This document shows positions 1-9,719 of a stretch of 64,000 nucleotides of DNA, piece after piece. The stretch's first letter is position 1. Every line of letters begins with the position of its first letter. A program made the translations under genes and the position numbers. The notes beneath the pieces are model-generated. The model was not told the DNA's origin. It was given only the letters and a program-made list of their open reading frames with translations, and made no database searches. Source of the stretch: Rhizobium freirei PRF 81 (GTDB lineage Bacteria; Pseudomonadota; Alphaproteobacteria; Rhizobiales; Rhizobiaceae); assembly GCF_000359745.1 (NCBI RefSeq), contig NZ_AQHN01000061.1, positions 186,001-250,000 of the forward strand, read 5' to 3'.

Positions 1-612
1 CGCTGCATCGTCGGTGAAATCGCTTTTGCCCTCGGCCGCCGCCTTCTCATGCGCAGCAAGAATATCGGCAAAGCGGAAGGATTGCGGCGTCTGCGCGGCG
101 TGAAGCCCGGTGCGGGGAACCGTCTCGACCACCAGCCCGCTTGCGTCGCCGCGCTTCAGCGTGTCGGTGACTGGCATAGCGGGCAGTACGGCCGGCGCGC
201 CCGCCGCAAGGGCTGCAGTAACGCGATCCAGCAGAGCATGGTCGAAGAAGGGGCGTACCGCGTCATGGATCATGACATGCGTTACGCCGCTGTCCTTCAG
301 TTGCCTTAGCCCGGCAAGCACGGATTGCTGGCGGGTCGCGCCGCCGAAGGCGATCTCGACCTCGGGCAAGCCGTCAACCTGCTCCAGCGCCGAGCGAAGC
401 AGCCTTTCATCGTCGCGATGGATGACGACGACGATCTTCGACGTCTGCGGCCATGTCACGAATCTTTCAAGCGTATGCGCAATAACCGCTCTGCCGCCGA
501 TCGGGCGATATTGCTTGGGACCTTCCTCGGGAGAGCCCGCCCGTTCGCCGCGCCCGGCGGCAACGATCACGATTCCTACCGACAGCGGTTGCGTTGAATG
601 CATTTGCGTCAT
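1..612 (-). CDS. ispDF: 2-C-methyl-D-erythritol 4-phosphate cytidylyltransferase (IspD part of probable IspDF), partial
   Basis: Only the N-terminal ~204 residues are present; the frame is open to the left edge of the window. The protein starts [20 protein letters not shown] and carries the nucleotide-binding loop [19 protein letters not shown], followed by a typical IspD segment ending [18 protein letters not shown]. IspD transfers CMP from CTP to 2-C-methyl-D-erythritol 4-phosphate in the non-mevalonate isoprenoid pathway in the cytosol. In Rhizobiales this enzyme is commonly fused to IspF (MECDP synthase); the fusion half would lie outside the window, so 'IspDF' is inference. A second in-frame ATG lies at 603. 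The gene is divergent from dusB, its usual neighbour in rhizobia. Confidence 0.9.
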   Translation of the reverse strand, partial: MTQMHSTQPLSVGIVIVAAGRGERAGSPEEGPKQYRPIGGRAVIAHTLERFVTWPQTSKIVVVIHRDDERLLRSALEQVDGLPEVEIAFGGATRQQSVLAGLRQLKDSGVTHVMIHDAVRPFFDHALLDRVTAALAAGAPAVLPAMPVTDTLKRGDASGLVVETVPRTGLHAAQTPQSFRFADILAAHEKAAAEGKSDFTDDAA

Positions 613-793
613 AAACCCCCGAAAGATGAAAGGCTCGGTCTCCGGCATGGCTTTGAAAAGCGTAAAGCTTTCCTTTGAACAAGCACATGCTAAATAGATC
701 GCCAAAACGGGATCTTGCTCCTGCAGGGTCTATCGCCTCAATCAAGAACTTTCCAGCATTCGCCCGAAAAATATCGCGGCTCTTCGAAACCCC

Positions 794-822
794 TTGGCAA
801 ACTTTTAAAGCGTGTCTAAAAA
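794..822 (+). promoter_or_regulatory. Candidate sigma-70 promoter of the dusB-ntrBC operon
   Basis: TTGGCA at 794-799 and TAAAAA at 817-822 are separated by 17 bases. The -35 has one mismatch to TTGACA and the -10 two mismatches to TATAAT. Transcription would start near 829, only a few bases before the ATG at 835. That would leave almost no leader for that start codon and favours the in-frame TTG at 859. This is a pattern match only. Confidence 0.35.
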
Positions 823-834
823 TAGTGCAGATGT

Positions 835-1863
835 ATGGTGTGCCCGAAAGATAATCATTTGCTTTCCTCCGAGCTTGCAGCCCCATTTTCCATCGGTTCC
901 GTGCCTATCCGAAATCGCGTGATTCTGGCGCCGATGTCGGGTGTAACCGATCTGCCCTTCCGGCAGCTCGCTTTGCGTTACGGTGCCGGCCTGGTCGTCA
1001 CGGAAATGGTGGCAAGCCGCGAACTCGTGCAGGATACGGCCGAATCATGGGCGCGTCTGAAGAGTGCCGGATTGAAGCCGCACATGGTGCAGCTTGCCGG
1101 CCGCGAGGCGTATTGGATGGCGGAGGCGGCCAAGATCGCTGCCGACAATGGTGCCGATATCATTGATATCAACATGGGATGCCCGGCCAAGAAGGTGATC
1201 GGCGGCTATTCCGGCTCGGCGCTGATGCGCGATCCGGATCACGCGCTAACGTTGATCGAGGCGACGGTCGGTGCAGTGAACATCCCGGTGACACTGAAAA
1301 TGCGGCTCGGCTGGGATGAGAATTCCATCAACGCGCCACACATAGCTCGCCGCGCCGAGGAGGCCGGTATCCAGCTCGTCACCATTCACGGCCGCACGCG
1401 CATGCAGTTCTATGAGGGCAGGGCGGATTGGGATGCGATCCTTGCCGTCCGCGACGTCATCTCCATTCCGCTTGTCGCCAACGGCGATGTCGAGACGGCA
1501 GAGGACGCGCAGGAGATTCTGCGCCGCTCCGGCGCCGACGCCGTCATGATCGGCCGCGGCTGCCAGGGCCGTCCCTGGCATGCCGGCGTTCTGGCCGGCC
1601 ATCGCGAGCCGGAGCGTCAGGAGATCGCCGATATCGCGCTCGAACATTACGGGATGATGCTGGAGTTTTATGGCGAAGCCGTGGGTATTCGCCATGCCCG
1701 CAAGCATCTGGCCTGGTATCTCGAACGTTACGCGCCGGCAACGACGGGTGCCGACAAGGCGAAAATCATGACGTCGAAAGAGAGCGGCGAGGTGGCGGCA
1801 TTGTTCCATGCGGCGCTGCGGACGGGCGCCGATCTCGCCCAATGCATTCAGGAGGCGGCATGA
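835..1863 (+). CDS. dusB: tRNA-dihydrouridine synthase DusB (NifR3)
   Basis: FMN-dependent TIM-barrel enzyme that reduces uridine to dihydrouridine in the tRNA D-loop. Family motifs are clear: [16 protein letters not shown] near the N terminus, [11 protein letters not shown] with the catalytic cysteine at residue 116, [17 protein letters not shown], and the phosphate-binding VANGDV and [11 protein letters not shown] segments. At 342 residues it is slightly long for the family. The ATG at 835 gives an extra MVCPKDNHL head, while an in-frame TTG at 859 would begin [14 protein letters not shown], closer to the conserved part, so the start is uncertain. It is the first gene of the classic rhizobial nifR3-ntrBC operon; its stop overlaps the ntrB start by the shared ATGA. 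Confidence 0.95.
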   Translation: MVCPKDNHLLSSELAAPFSIGSVPIRNRVILAPMSGVTDLPFRQLALRYGAGLVVTEMVASRELVQDTAESWARLKSAGLKPHMVQLAGREAYWMAEAAKIAADNGADIIDINMGCPAKKVIGGYSGSALMRDPDHALTLIEATVGAVNIPVTLKMRLGWDENSINAPHIARRAEEAGIQLVTIHGRTRMQFYEGRADWDAILAVRDVISIPLVANGDVETAEDAQEILRRSGADAVMIGRGCQGRPWHAGVLAGHREPERQEIADIALEHYGMMLEFYGEAVGIRHARKHLAWYLERYAPATTGADKAKIMTSKESGEVAALFHAALRTGADLAQCIQEAA

Positions 1864-3017
1864 CTTCGAAATCCAGCTCCGGGGCCGGTGACAACGCCAC
1901 CAATTCCGTGGCGATGGCCGTTCTCAACGCGATCCAGAACCCGGTCGTCATGGTCGACGAGGCGGGTCTCATTGCCTTTGCCAACTGGGAGGCCGAAGCC
2001 TTCTTCGGCGCCAGTGCCTCGCATTTGTCGCGCTACAAGATTTCGACCTTTATCCCCTTCGGCAGCCCTTTGCTGGCGCTGATCGACCAGGTGCGCGAGC
2101 GGCGCGGACCCGTCAACGAGTATCGTGTCGACCTCAGTTCGCCGCGTCTCGGACAGGATAAGCTGGTGGATCTTTACGTAGCGCCGGTTTCCAGCGAGCC
2201 CGGCTCCGTAGTGGTGGTGTTCCAGGAGCGCTCGATGGCTGACAAGATCGACCGGCAATTGACGCATCGTGCCGCCGCCCGCTCGGTCACTGGCCTTGCC
2301 TCCATGCTGGCGCATGAGATCAAGAACCCGCTGTCGGGCATTCGCGGCGCCGCCCAGCTCCTCGAACAGTCGGTTGAGGATGACGACCGCGCACTGACGC
2401 GCCTTATCTGCGACGAGACCGATCGCATCGTTTCACTGGTCGACCGTATGGAAGTCTTTTCGGACGAGCGGCCGGTTGATCGCGTCCCCGTCAATATCCA
2501 TTCCGTGCTCGATCATGTGAAGGCCGTCGCCAAGGCCGGCTTCGCCCGCAACATCAAGATTTCCGAGAATTACGACCCGTCGCTGCCGGCGGTTTTTGCG
2601 AACCGGGATCAGCTCGTTCAGGTCTTCCTCAATCTGGTGAAGAACGCCGCCGAAGCGGTCGGCGACCGTCAGGATGGCGAGATCATGCTGACGACGGCCT
2701 ATCGCCCCGGCATCCGGCTCTCGGTTGCCGGTACGCGGGAGAAAATCTCCCTGCCGCTAGAATTCTGCGTCATCGATAATGGCCCCGGCGTGCCGGCCGA
2801 TCTCGTGCCGCATCTTTTCGATCCGTTCATCACCACCAAGACGAATGGAACCGGTCTCGGCCTCGCGCTGGTCGCCAAGATCATCGGCGATCACGGCGGC
2901 ATCGTCGAATGCGACAGCCAGAACCATCGCACCACATTCCGTGTTTTGATGCCTGCCTCCAAGGGCATCACCCCAGAAGACGCCCCCCTTCCGAACTCTA
3001 CAGGGACTACTCGATGA
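1860..3017 (+). CDS. ntrB: Nitrogen regulation sensor histidine kinase NtrB
   Basis: Cytosolic kinase/phosphatase for NtrC, controlled in the family by PII proteins. 385 residues with no membrane segments. A PAS domain (about 20-130) is followed by the HisKA dimerisation motif [18 protein letters not shown], phospho-acceptor His152, and a HATPase domain with the N box LVKNAAEA, G1 box DNGPGVP and G2 box [11 protein letters not shown]. The start is set by overlap with the dusB stop (ATGA at 1860), and its own stop overlaps the ntrC ATG in the same way, which implies tight translational coupling. Under nitrogen limitation NtrB phosphorylates NtrC; PII (glnB, 57842-58180) would switch it to phosphatase. 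Confidence 0.96.
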   Translation: MTSKSSSGAGDNATNSVAMAVLNAIQNPVVMVDEAGLIAFANWEAEAFFGASASHLSRYKISTFIPFGSPLLALIDQVRERRGPVNEYRVDLSSPRLGQDKLVDLYVAPVSSEPGSVVVVFQERSMADKIDRQLTHRAAARSVTGLASMLAHEIKNPLSGIRGAAQLLEQSVEDDDRALTRLICDETDRIVSLVDRMEVFSDERPVDRVPVNIHSVLDHVKAVAKAGFARNIKISENYDPSLPAVFANRDQLVQVFLNLVKNAAEAVGDRQDGEIMLTTAYRPGIRLSVAGTREKISLPLEFCVIDNGPGVPADLVPHLFDPFITTKTNGTGLGLALVAKIIGDHGGIVECDSQNHRTTFRVLMPASKGITPEDAPLPNSTGTTR

Positions 3018-4465
3018 CAGCCACGATCCTTGTCGCCGATGACGATGCGGCCATCCGTACCGTGCTCAATCAAGCCTTGAGCCGCGCAGGTTACGATGTA
3101 CGTATCACGTCCAACGCTGCCACGCTCTGGCGTTGGGTCTCCGCCGGCGAAGGCGACCTTGTCGTAACCGACGTCGTCATGCCCGACGAAAATGCCTTCG
3201 ATCTGCTGCCGCGCATCAAGAAGGCGAGACCGGATCTGCCGGTCTTGGTCATGAGCGCGCAGAACACCTTCATGACGGCGATCAAGGCGTCCGAAAAGGG
3301 CGCCTACGACTATCTGCCGAAGCCGTTCGACCTCACGGAACTGATCGCAATCGTCGGTCGCGCCCTGTCCGAGCCGAAGCGCAAGCCGGCGAAGATCGAC
3401 GATGACATACAGGACGGCATGCCGCTTGTTGGCCGTTCCGCCGCGATGCAGGAAATCTATCGCGTGCTCGCGCGCCTGATGCAGACCGATCTGACGCTGA
3501 TGATCACCGGTGAATCCGGTACGGGCAAGGAACTCGTGGCGCGCGCCCTGCATGACTATGGCAAGCGCCGCAATGGTCCTTTCGTGGCCATCAACATGGC
3601 TGCGATCCCGCGCGACCTGATCGAATCCGAGCTCTTCGGTCATGAAAAGGGCGCCTTCACAGGCGCACAGGCGCGCTCCACTGGTCGTTTCGAGCAGGCC
3701 GAGGGTGGCACGCTGTTTCTCGACGAAATCGGCGATATGCCGATGGACGCGCAGACGCGCCTGCTGCGCGTGCTGCAGCAGGGTGAGTACACGACCGTCG
3801 GCGGCCGCACGCCGATCCGCACCGACGTTCGTATCGTTGCGGCCACCAACAAGGATCTGAAACAGGCGATCAATCAGGGTCTGTTCCGCGAGGACCTCTA
3901 TTATCGCCTCAACGTCGTACCGCTGCGCCTGCCGCCGCTGCGCGATCGCGCCGAGGATATCCCCGATCTCGTGCGCCATTTCGTGCAGCAGGCCGAAAAG
4001 GAAGGCTTGGGTTCCAAGCGCTTCGACCAGGAAGCGCTCGAATTGATGAAGGCCTATCCGTGGCCCGGCAACGTGCGCGAACTGGAAAACTTGATCCGCC
4101 GGCTGATGGCGCTTTATCCGCAGGATGTCATCACCAAGGAGATCATCGATGCGGAACTGCGCGCCGACGTGCCTGACAGCCCCATCGAAAAGGGGCCGGT
4201 TCGCACCGGCACCATGACCATCGCCCAGGCGGTGGAAGAGAATATGCGGACCTATTTTGCCGGATTTGGCGACAATCTTCCGCCGCCCGGCCTTTATGAT
4301 CGCGTTTTGACGGAAATGGAATATCCGCTGATCCTTGCCGCATTGACCGCCACACGCGGCAATCAGATCAAGGCTGCCGATCTTCTCGGGCTGAACCGCA
4401 ATACGCTGCGCAAAAAGATCAGAGAACTGGGAGTTTCGGTCTACAGAAGCTCCCGCACGGCTTGA
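3014..4465 (+). CDS. ntrC: Sigma-54 activator, nitrogen response regulator NtrC
   Basis: 483-residue response regulator. Receiver domain (1-120) has the acidic pocket D9-D11 and phospho-acceptor Asp53 (VVTDVVMPD). The AAA+ domain has Walker [16 protein letters not shown], the intact sigma-54-contact loop GAFTGA (within [13 protein letters not shown]), and Walker [11 protein letters not shown]. The C-terminal Fis-type helix-turn-helix is [20 protein letters not shown]. The ATG at 3014 overlaps the ntrB stop; upstream in-frame codons inside ntrB are rejected because the receiver domain begins exactly here ([13 protein letters not shown]). Intact GAFTGA means it can activate sigma-54 promoters, for example the glnB promoter predicted at 58241-58256. 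Confidence 0.97.
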   Translation: MTATILVADDDAAIRTVLNQALSRAGYDVRITSNAATLWRWVSAGEGDLVVTDVVMPDENAFDLLPRIKKARPDLPVLVMSAQNTFMTAIKASEKGAYDYLPKPFDLTELIAIVGRALSEPKRKPAKIDDDIQDGMPLVGRSAAMQEIYRVLARLMQTDLTLMITGESGTGKELVARALHDYGKRRNGPFVAINMAAIPRDLIESELFGHEKGAFTGAQARSTGRFEQAEGGTLFLDEIGDMPMDAQTRLLRVLQQGEYTTVGGRTPIRTDVRIVAATNKDLKQAINQGLFREDLYYRLNVVPLRLPPLRDRAEDIPDLVRHFVQQAEKEGLGSKRFDQEALELMKAYPWPGNVRELENLIRRLMALYPQDVITKEIIDAELRADVPDSPIEKGPVRTGTMTIAQAVEENMRTYFAGFGDNLPPPGLYDRVLTEMEYPLILAALTATRGNQIKAADLLGLNRNTLRKKIRELGVSVYRSSRTA

Positions 4466-4750
4466 CAAGGCAATCCGAAGCGTTGCATTTTCGCCACAAT
4501 GCGTTGCTTAAAGGTCACGCAGCAGATTCGTCGTTTTAGCGATGGCGATTCGTCTGACGTATTTCTATTTTAGATGGAATTCGTCCGATTTTTCAGTCTA
4601 TTGCAACGATGATTTGAAGTAATTGTTTCGCTTTCGGGTGAGATCGAACGAGAGCTTCCGCCTCCCGTTGTCGTCCGTGCTGGCGCCAAAATCGTGGTTG
4701 CGCGGATTGAACGGGGCGCCGACTGTCGTTCGGGCGTGGAGATGATTGAA

Positions 4751-7024
4751 ATGACCAAGGACGCAGTGTCGCCGGCGGCGAGCGACGAGGCGGTTGTCAA
4801 GGTGACAGACCGTCGTGCTTCCTTTGCGCTGCCTGGCCTCGTCTTGGCCGGCGGCGCGTTGCTGTGCGCAATCGCCACGCTGCTGATGCTTCTCGGGCTG
4901 ACGCCCGTCGCCCCCACGTCCTCGGTCGTTTTCACCTCGGTCGTCATCAACGGCTTGTTCGTGCTGGGATTGATCGCGCTGATCGCGCGGGAAGTCGCCC
5001 GGCTGATGAAGGCGCGCAGCCGCGGCAGGGCGGCAGCACGTCTGCATATCCGCATCGTCGCCCTCTTTTCGATCGTGGCGATCACGCCGGCAATTCTGGT
5101 CGCCATCGTTGCGAGCTTGACGCTGAATGTGGGCCTCGACCGCTGGTTCGGCGTGCGCACGCAGCAGATCATCAGCTCCTCGCAGAATGTCGCGCAGGCC
5201 TATCTGATGGAAAATGCGAGCTATCTGCAGGGCCAGACGGTTTCGATGGCGAACGATCTGGAGCGCAATCGTTCGCTTTACAGTCTGGATCGTACCGGCT
5301 TTGCCGATTTGATGACCCGCCAGGCCCGGGGGCGCGGCTTGCTCGGCGCTTTCCTCGTGCGCCGCGACGGCAGCGCCATCGTCCAGGCGGAAATCAAGAC
5401 CGAGCGGCCGCTGCCGGCCATTCCGAAGGACGCACTCGACTCGTCGGCCAATGGTCAGCCGACGCTCATTCCACCCGGTGTGACCAACCTCGTCGGCGCG
5501 GTCATCAAGCTGGATGAAATCCCGGGCTCGTTCCTCTACACGGTGCGTGCCGTCGACCCGCGGGTCATGAACGCCATGCGGATGGTCGAGGACAACACCG
5601 CCGAATACAAGGCGATGGAAGAGGGGCGCATGTCGCTCCAGATCGCCTTCGCCGTGCTCTACATCGGCTTTGCGCTCATCGTGCTGCTGGCCGCAATCTG
5701 GACCGCGATCGCCATTGCCGACCGTATCGTGCGGCCGATCCGCCTCCTTATCAGCGCTGCCGACAATGTGGCCTCGGGCAATATGAATGTACTGGTGCCG
5801 GTGCGCTCCGCAGACGGTGACGTCGGCAGCCTCTCGCGCACCTTCAACAAGATGATCTCGGAAATCCGCACCCAGCGCGATGAAATCCTGGAGGCGAAGG
5901 ACGAGGTCGACGACCGCCGCCGCTTCATCGAGGCGGTGCTGTCGGGCGTGACGGCGGCTGTGATCGGCGTCGAGCACGATCGGCGCATCACCATCGTCAA
6001 CACGTCGGCCGAAGATCTGCTGGCGCTGAAAAGCGACGAGCTGATCGGCAAGAATCTGGCTGAGATCGCCCCCGAAGTCGAACAGGTGGTGACGGAAGCT
6101 ACGACACGTCATCGCAATGATTTCCGCAAGCAGATCAGCCTCGTTCGCGGCGGAACCGTGCGCACGCTCAGCGTCCAGGTAACGCGTGAGGAAACGCGCG
6201 ATAGCAACGAATCCTATGTGATCACCCTCGACGACATCACCGATCTGGTCATCGCGCAGCGCTCGACCGCCTGGGCCGACGTCGCGCGTCGCATCGCCCA
6301 TGAAATCAAGAACCCGCTGACGCCGATCCAGCTGTCGGCCGAGCGTATCCGCCGCCGTTTCGGCAAGAACATCGCCGAGGCTGACCGTCCAGTTTTCGAC
6401 CAGTGCACGGACACCATCATCCGGCAGGTGGGCGATATCGGCCGCATGGTCGACGAATTCTCGTCCTTTGCCCGCATGCCGAAGCCGACCATGGAGCCGA
6501 GCGATTTGCGCGACATTCTGCGGGATGCCGTGTTCCTGCGCGAGATGGGCAACAATCACGTGAAGTTCCAACGTGAGCTGGGCGATGAACGGCTGGAAGG
6601 CATGTTCGATACGCGAATGCTTGGGCAGGCATTCGGCAATCTGATCAAGAACGCCGTCGAAGCGATCGAAGGCGTGCCGAGCGATCAGGCGCGCGAGCAG
6701 CCGCAAGTCCTCGTGCGAGCATCTCTGGATCCGGAACGCGATCGTTTCACCGTCGATGTCATCGACAACGGCCGCGGCCTTCCGGTGGAGAACCGGCACA
6801 GCATTCTCGAACCCTACATGACGATGCGCGAGAAGGGCACCGGCCTCGGACTCGCCATCGTCAAGAAGATCATTGAAGACCACGGCGGGCAGCTCGAACT
6901 TCACGACGCTCCCGCAGAATTCGACCAGGGCAGGGGGGCCATGATCCGCGTGCATTTGCCGCGCCGTGAGCAAGCCGCCGTCGCCCAGCCAGCAAGTGAC
7001 AAGGAAAGCGTCTATGGCATCTGA
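4751..7024 (+). CDS. ntrY: Membrane sensor histidine kinase NtrY
   Basis: 757-residue integral membrane kinase, partner of NtrX. Hydrophobic segments occur near residues 21-45, 57-80, 98-123 and 300-325. They enclose a periplasmic sensor region and are followed by HAMP (RIVRPIRLLISAAD), PAS, HisKA ([19 protein letters not shown], His517) and HATPase (LIKNAVEA, DNGRGLP, GTGLGLAIV). The start is placed at 4751 because GGAG at 4738-4741 sits nine bases before it; an earlier in-frame ATG (4742) and a longer open frame lack such a site. In the family NtrYX responds to nitrogen, redox or envelope conditions. The gap of 285 bases after ntrC suggests its own promoter. The stop lies inside the start of ntrX. 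Confidence 0.95.
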   Translation: MTKDAVSPAASDEAVVKVTDRRASFALPGLVLAGGALLCAIATLLMLLGLTPVAPTSSVVFTSVVINGLFVLGLIALIAREVARLMKARSRGRAAARLHIRIVALFSIVAITPAILVAIVASLTLNVGLDRWFGVRTQQIISSSQNVAQAYLMENASYLQGQTVSMANDLERNRSLYSLDRTGFADLMTRQARGRGLLGAFLVRRDGSAIVQAEIKTERPLPAIPKDALDSSANGQPTLIPPGVTNLVGAVIKLDEIPGSFLYTVRAVDPRVMNAMRMVEDNTAEYKAMEEGRMSLQIAFAVLYIGFALIVLLAAIWTAIAIADRIVRPIRLLISAADNVASGNMNVLVPVRSADGDVGSLSRTFNKMISEIRTQRDEILEAKDEVDDRRRFIEAVLSGVTAAVIGVEHDRRITIVNTSAEDLLALKSDELIGKNLAEIAPEVEQVVTEATTRHRNDFRKQISLVRGGTVRTLSVQVTREETRDSNESYVITLDDITDLVIAQRSTAWADVARRIAHEIKNPLTPIQLSAERIRRRFGKNIAEADRPVFDQCTDTIIRQVGDIGRMVDEFSSFARMPKPTMEPSDLRDILRDAVFLREMGNNHVKFQRELGDERLEGMFDTRMLGQAFGNLIKNAVEAIEGVPSDQAREQPQVLVRASLDPERDRFTVDVIDNGRGLPVENRHSILEPYMTMREKGTGLGLAIVKKIIEDHGGQLELHDAPAEFDQGRGAMIRVHLPRREQAAVAQPASDKESVYGI

Positions 7025-8378
7025 TATTCTCGTAGTCGACGACGAGGAAGATATTCGCGAAATCGTTTCGGGAATTCTCTCGGATGAGGGGCACGAAACC
7101 CGCACGGCGCATGACAGCGACAGTGCGCTCGCCGCAATTTCCGATCGAGCGCCGCGTCTGATCTTCCTCGATATCTGGATGCAGGGCAGCAAGCTCGACG
7201 GCCTCGCATTGCTCGACGAAATCAAGGCACGCCATCCCGAGTTGCCCGTGGTCATGATCTCCGGTCACGGCAATATCGAGACGGCGGTTTCCGCCATCAA
7301 GCGCGGCGCCTTCGACTTCATCGAAAAGCCGTTCAAGGCCGATCGCCTGATCTTGATTGCCGAGCGCGCGCTGGAGAATTCCAAGCTGAAGCGCGAGGTC
7401 TCCGAGCTGAAGCGCCGCACCGGCGATGCCGTGGAGCTGATCGGCACCTCGGTTGCCGTTTCGCAGCTGCGCCAGACGATCGACAAGGTCTCCCCGACCA
7501 ACAGCCGCGTCATGATCTTCGGTCCTTCCGGTTCCGGCAAGGAACTTGTGGCCCGGATGATGCACAAGAAGTCGACCCGCGCCAACGGTCCGTTCGTGGC
7601 GCTGAATGCAGCGACGATTACGCCCGAGCGTATGGAAATCGCGCTGTTCGGCACCGAGGGTTCGCCAGGCCAGGCGCGCAAGATCGGCGCTCTGGAAGAG
7701 GCCCATCGCGGCATCCTCTACCTCGACGAGGTCGGCGAAATGCCGCGCGAGACGCAGAACAAAATCCTGCGCGTGCTGGTCGATCAGCAGTTCGAGCGCG
7801 TCGGCGGTTCGAAGCGGGTGAAGGTGGACGTGCGCATCATCTCGTCCACGGCCTATAATCTTGAAAGCCACATCGCCGAAGGCCTGTTCCGCGAAGATCT
7901 CTATCATCGCCTCGCCGTCGTTCCGGTTCGTGTTCCGGCGCTTGCCGAGCGGCGGGAAGACATTCCTTTCCTCGTCGATCAGCTCATGCGGCAGATTTCC
8001 GAACAGGCCGGTATTCGTCCGCGCCGGATCGGCGATGATGCCATGGCGGTGCTGCAGGCGCATGACTGGCCGGGCAACATCCGCCAGCTGCGCAACAATA
8101 TCGAACGGCTGATGATCCTGGCGCGCTCGGACGGCGCGGATACGCCGATCACGGCCGAAATGCTGCCGACCGATCTTGGTGACATGCTACCGAAGGTCTC
8201 CGCCAAGAATGACTATCACATCATGACGTTGCCGCTGCGCGAAGCACGCGAAATGTTCGAGCGTGATTATCTCATCGCCCAGATCAATCGCTTCGGCGGC
8301 AATATCTCGCGCACGGCGGAGTTCGTCGGCATGGAGCGTTCGGCGCTGCATCGCAAGCTGAAGTCGCTCGGCGTCTGA
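7014..8378 (+). CDS. ntrX: Response regulator NtrX (GAFTGA motif missing)
   Basis: 454-residue NtrC-like regulator overlapping ntrY by 11 bases. The receiver is intact: DD at 9-10, phospho-acceptor Asp53 (IFLDIWMQG), and KPF. The AAA+ domain has Walker A GPSGSGKELVARMMH and Walker B ILYLDEVGEM. Where NtrC has [13 protein letters not shown], this protein reads ALFGTEGSPGQARKIGALEE, so the sigma-54-contact GAFTGA loop is absent. The C-terminal Fis-type helix-turn-helix is present (NISRTAEFVGMERSALHRKL). Loss of GAFTGA is a recurring trait of alphaproteobacterial NtrX and implies it does not act through sigma-54. Start chosen because MASDILVVDDEED is the canonical receiver opening. Confidence 0.95.
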   Translation: MASDILVVDDEEDIREIVSGILSDEGHETRTAHDSDSALAAISDRAPRLIFLDIWMQGSKLDGLALLDEIKARHPELPVVMISGHGNIETAVSAIKRGAFDFIEKPFKADRLILIAERALENSKLKREVSELKRRTGDAVELIGTSVAVSQLRQTIDKVSPTNSRVMIFGPSGSGKELVARMMHKKSTRANGPFVALNAATITPERMEIALFGTEGSPGQARKIGALEEAHRGILYLDEVGEMPRETQNKILRVLVDQQFERVGGSKRVKVDVRIISSTAYNLESHIAEGLFREDLYHRLAVVPVRVPALAERREDIPFLVDQLMRQISEQAGIRPRRIGDDAMAVLQAHDWPGNIRQLRNNIERLMILARSDGADTPITAEMLPTDLGDMLPKVSAKNDYHIMTLPLREAREMFERDYLIAQINRFGGNISRTAEFVGMERSALHRKLKSLGV

Positions 8379-8426
8379 GCGGCTACCCGGCAATTCGAAA
8401 TTACAGAGTTCTGATCAGGGGATTCC

Positions 8427-9290
8427 ATGCCGAGAATAGCTTATGTGAATGGTCGCTACGTGAACCACAGCGATGCCGCCGTGCATATCGAGGATCGCGG
8501 CTATCAGTTCGCCGATGGCGTCTATGAGGTTTGCGAGGTTCGTCATGGCGTGATCGTCGACCTGACGCGCCATCTCGATCGCCTCAACCGCTCGCTGAGC
8601 GAACTGCGTATCGCCTGGCCGATGACGCGCTCGGCACTGATCCTTGTGATTCGCGAGACGCTGCGACGCAATCATGTCCGCAACGGCTTGTTCTACCTGC
8701 AGGTGACGCGCGGCGTCGCCCGGCGCGACCACGTCTTCCCGCCGACCGGTACGCCATCCTCGATCGTCGTTACCGCCAAGAGCACAGACCAATCCGTTAT
8801 CGCCAAGAAGAATGCCAATGGCATCAAGGCGATCACAGTCCGTGACAACCGCTGGGATCGGGTCGATATCAAGTCAGTCGGCTTGCTTTCAAATGCCATG
8901 GCCCGCCAGCAGGCTAAGGAGGCCGGTGCGCAGGAAGCGATCTATATCGACCACAACGGCATGGTGAAGGAAGGGGCGGCCACGAACGTCTGGATCGTCG
9001 ATCACGACGGAAATCTCGTTACCCGTCCAGCCGAACACGGCATTCTGCGGGGCATCACCCGCACGACCCTGATGGACGTTGCAGCCAAACTCGGTGTGAC
9101 GATCGTCGAGCGATTCTTCTCGGTCGAGGAGATGATGGAGGCGCGTGAAGTGTTCATTACGGCTGCGACAAGCATATGTTTTCCGGTTGTTTCCATCGAT
9201 GGCGAAACCATCGCCAACGGCCATCCGGGCGGCATGTCACAGAAAATTCGCGAAGCCTTTTTCGACGTTGCGGAAAAGACTGCGATTTGA
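8427..9290 (+). CDS. dat: D-amino-acid transaminase (PLP fold type IV)
   Basis: 287-residue class-IV aminotransferase that interconverts D-amino acids and 2-oxo acids, typically supplying D-Glu or D-Ala for peptidoglycan. Family features: EDRGYQFADGVYEV at the N terminus, TRGVARRDHVFP, and VDIKSVGLLSNAMARQQA carrying the PLP lysine Lys149. The motif GMVKEGAATNVWIV and the segment HGILRGITRTTLM follow. It lies 48 bases after ntrX and 108 before hfq on the same strand. This position between ntrX and hfq is usual in Rhizobium and relatives, though no direct link with nitrogen control is evident from sequence. A branched-chain aminotransferase is the main alternative; the RGVARRDH segment and 287-residue length fit D-amino-acid transaminase better. 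Confidence 0.88.
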   Translation: MPRIAYVNGRYVNHSDAAVHIEDRGYQFADGVYEVCEVRHGVIVDLTRHLDRLNRSLSELRIAWPMTRSALILVIRETLRRNHVRNGLFYLQVTRGVARRDHVFPPTGTPSSIVVTAKSTDQSVIAKKNANGIKAITVRDNRWDRVDIKSVGLLSNAMARQQAKEAGAQEAIYIDHNGMVKEGAATNVWIVDHDGNLVTRPAEHGILRGITRTTLMDVAAKLGVTIVERFFSVEEMMEAREVFITAATSICFPVVSIDGETIANGHPGGMSQKIREAFFDVAEKTAI

Positions 9291-9398
9291 TACCAACATG
9301 CGCTGGGTAGGAGAGAATGAGGGTATCTCCTGTTCGGGACCTCTGTATATTATGATATTTCACCGGCTTAGGTCGGCAAAAAAGAAAGAAGCGGCGCG

Positions 9399-9641
9399 AT
9401 GGCGGAACGTTCTCAGAACTTGCAGGACTTGTTTCTCAATACTGTTCGCAAGCAAAAGATTTCATTGACAATTTTCTTGATCAACGGCGTGAAGCTCACA
9501 GGTGTCGTGACCTCGTTCGACAATTTCTGCGTTCTGCTCCGCCGCGACGGCCATTCGCAGCTGGTTTACAAGCACGCGATTTCGACGATCATGCCGGGTC
9601 AGCCGATGCAGATGTTCGAGAGCGAAGAAGCCGCATCCTAA
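9399..9641 (+). CDS. hfq: RNA chaperone Hfq
   Basis: 80-residue Sm-like protein. Sm1 ([20 protein letters not shown]) and Sm2 ([10 protein letters not shown]) motifs are complete. The proximal RNA-face residues QNLQDLFL and the YKH motif are intact, and the C-terminal tail is short, as in other rhizobia. Hfq assembles as a hexamer and pairs small RNAs with mRNAs; in rhizobia it also affects nitrogen-fixation regulation. It precedes hflX, the conserved hfq-hflX pair. An AT-rich patch at 9345-9361 (TATATTATGATATT) about 45 bases upstream may hold a promoter, but I see no convincing -35. Confidence 0.98.
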
Positions 9642-9719
9642 CTGGGACTTGCTACTATCACGACACGCGATACCAAAAACGATTCCCTCATTCCGGAGTC
9701 CGTAAAGCACCGGGATGAC

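Noticed and set aside
794..812. Possible sigma-54 promoter upstream of dusB (TTGGCA...AAAGC)
   Set aside because: GG and GC are 12 bases apart instead of 10, so it cannot be a -24/-12 element; a sigma-70 reading fits better.
2891..4468. 525-codon open frame opposite ntrC
   Set aside because: Shadow frame; the plus-strand NtrC has every expected motif.
4598..7255. Very long open frame on the minus strand opposite ntrY/ntrX
   Set aside because: It is the mirror of high-GC coding DNA: composition is Arg/His/Asp-rich without family motifs, and both genes on the plus strand have complete known domains.
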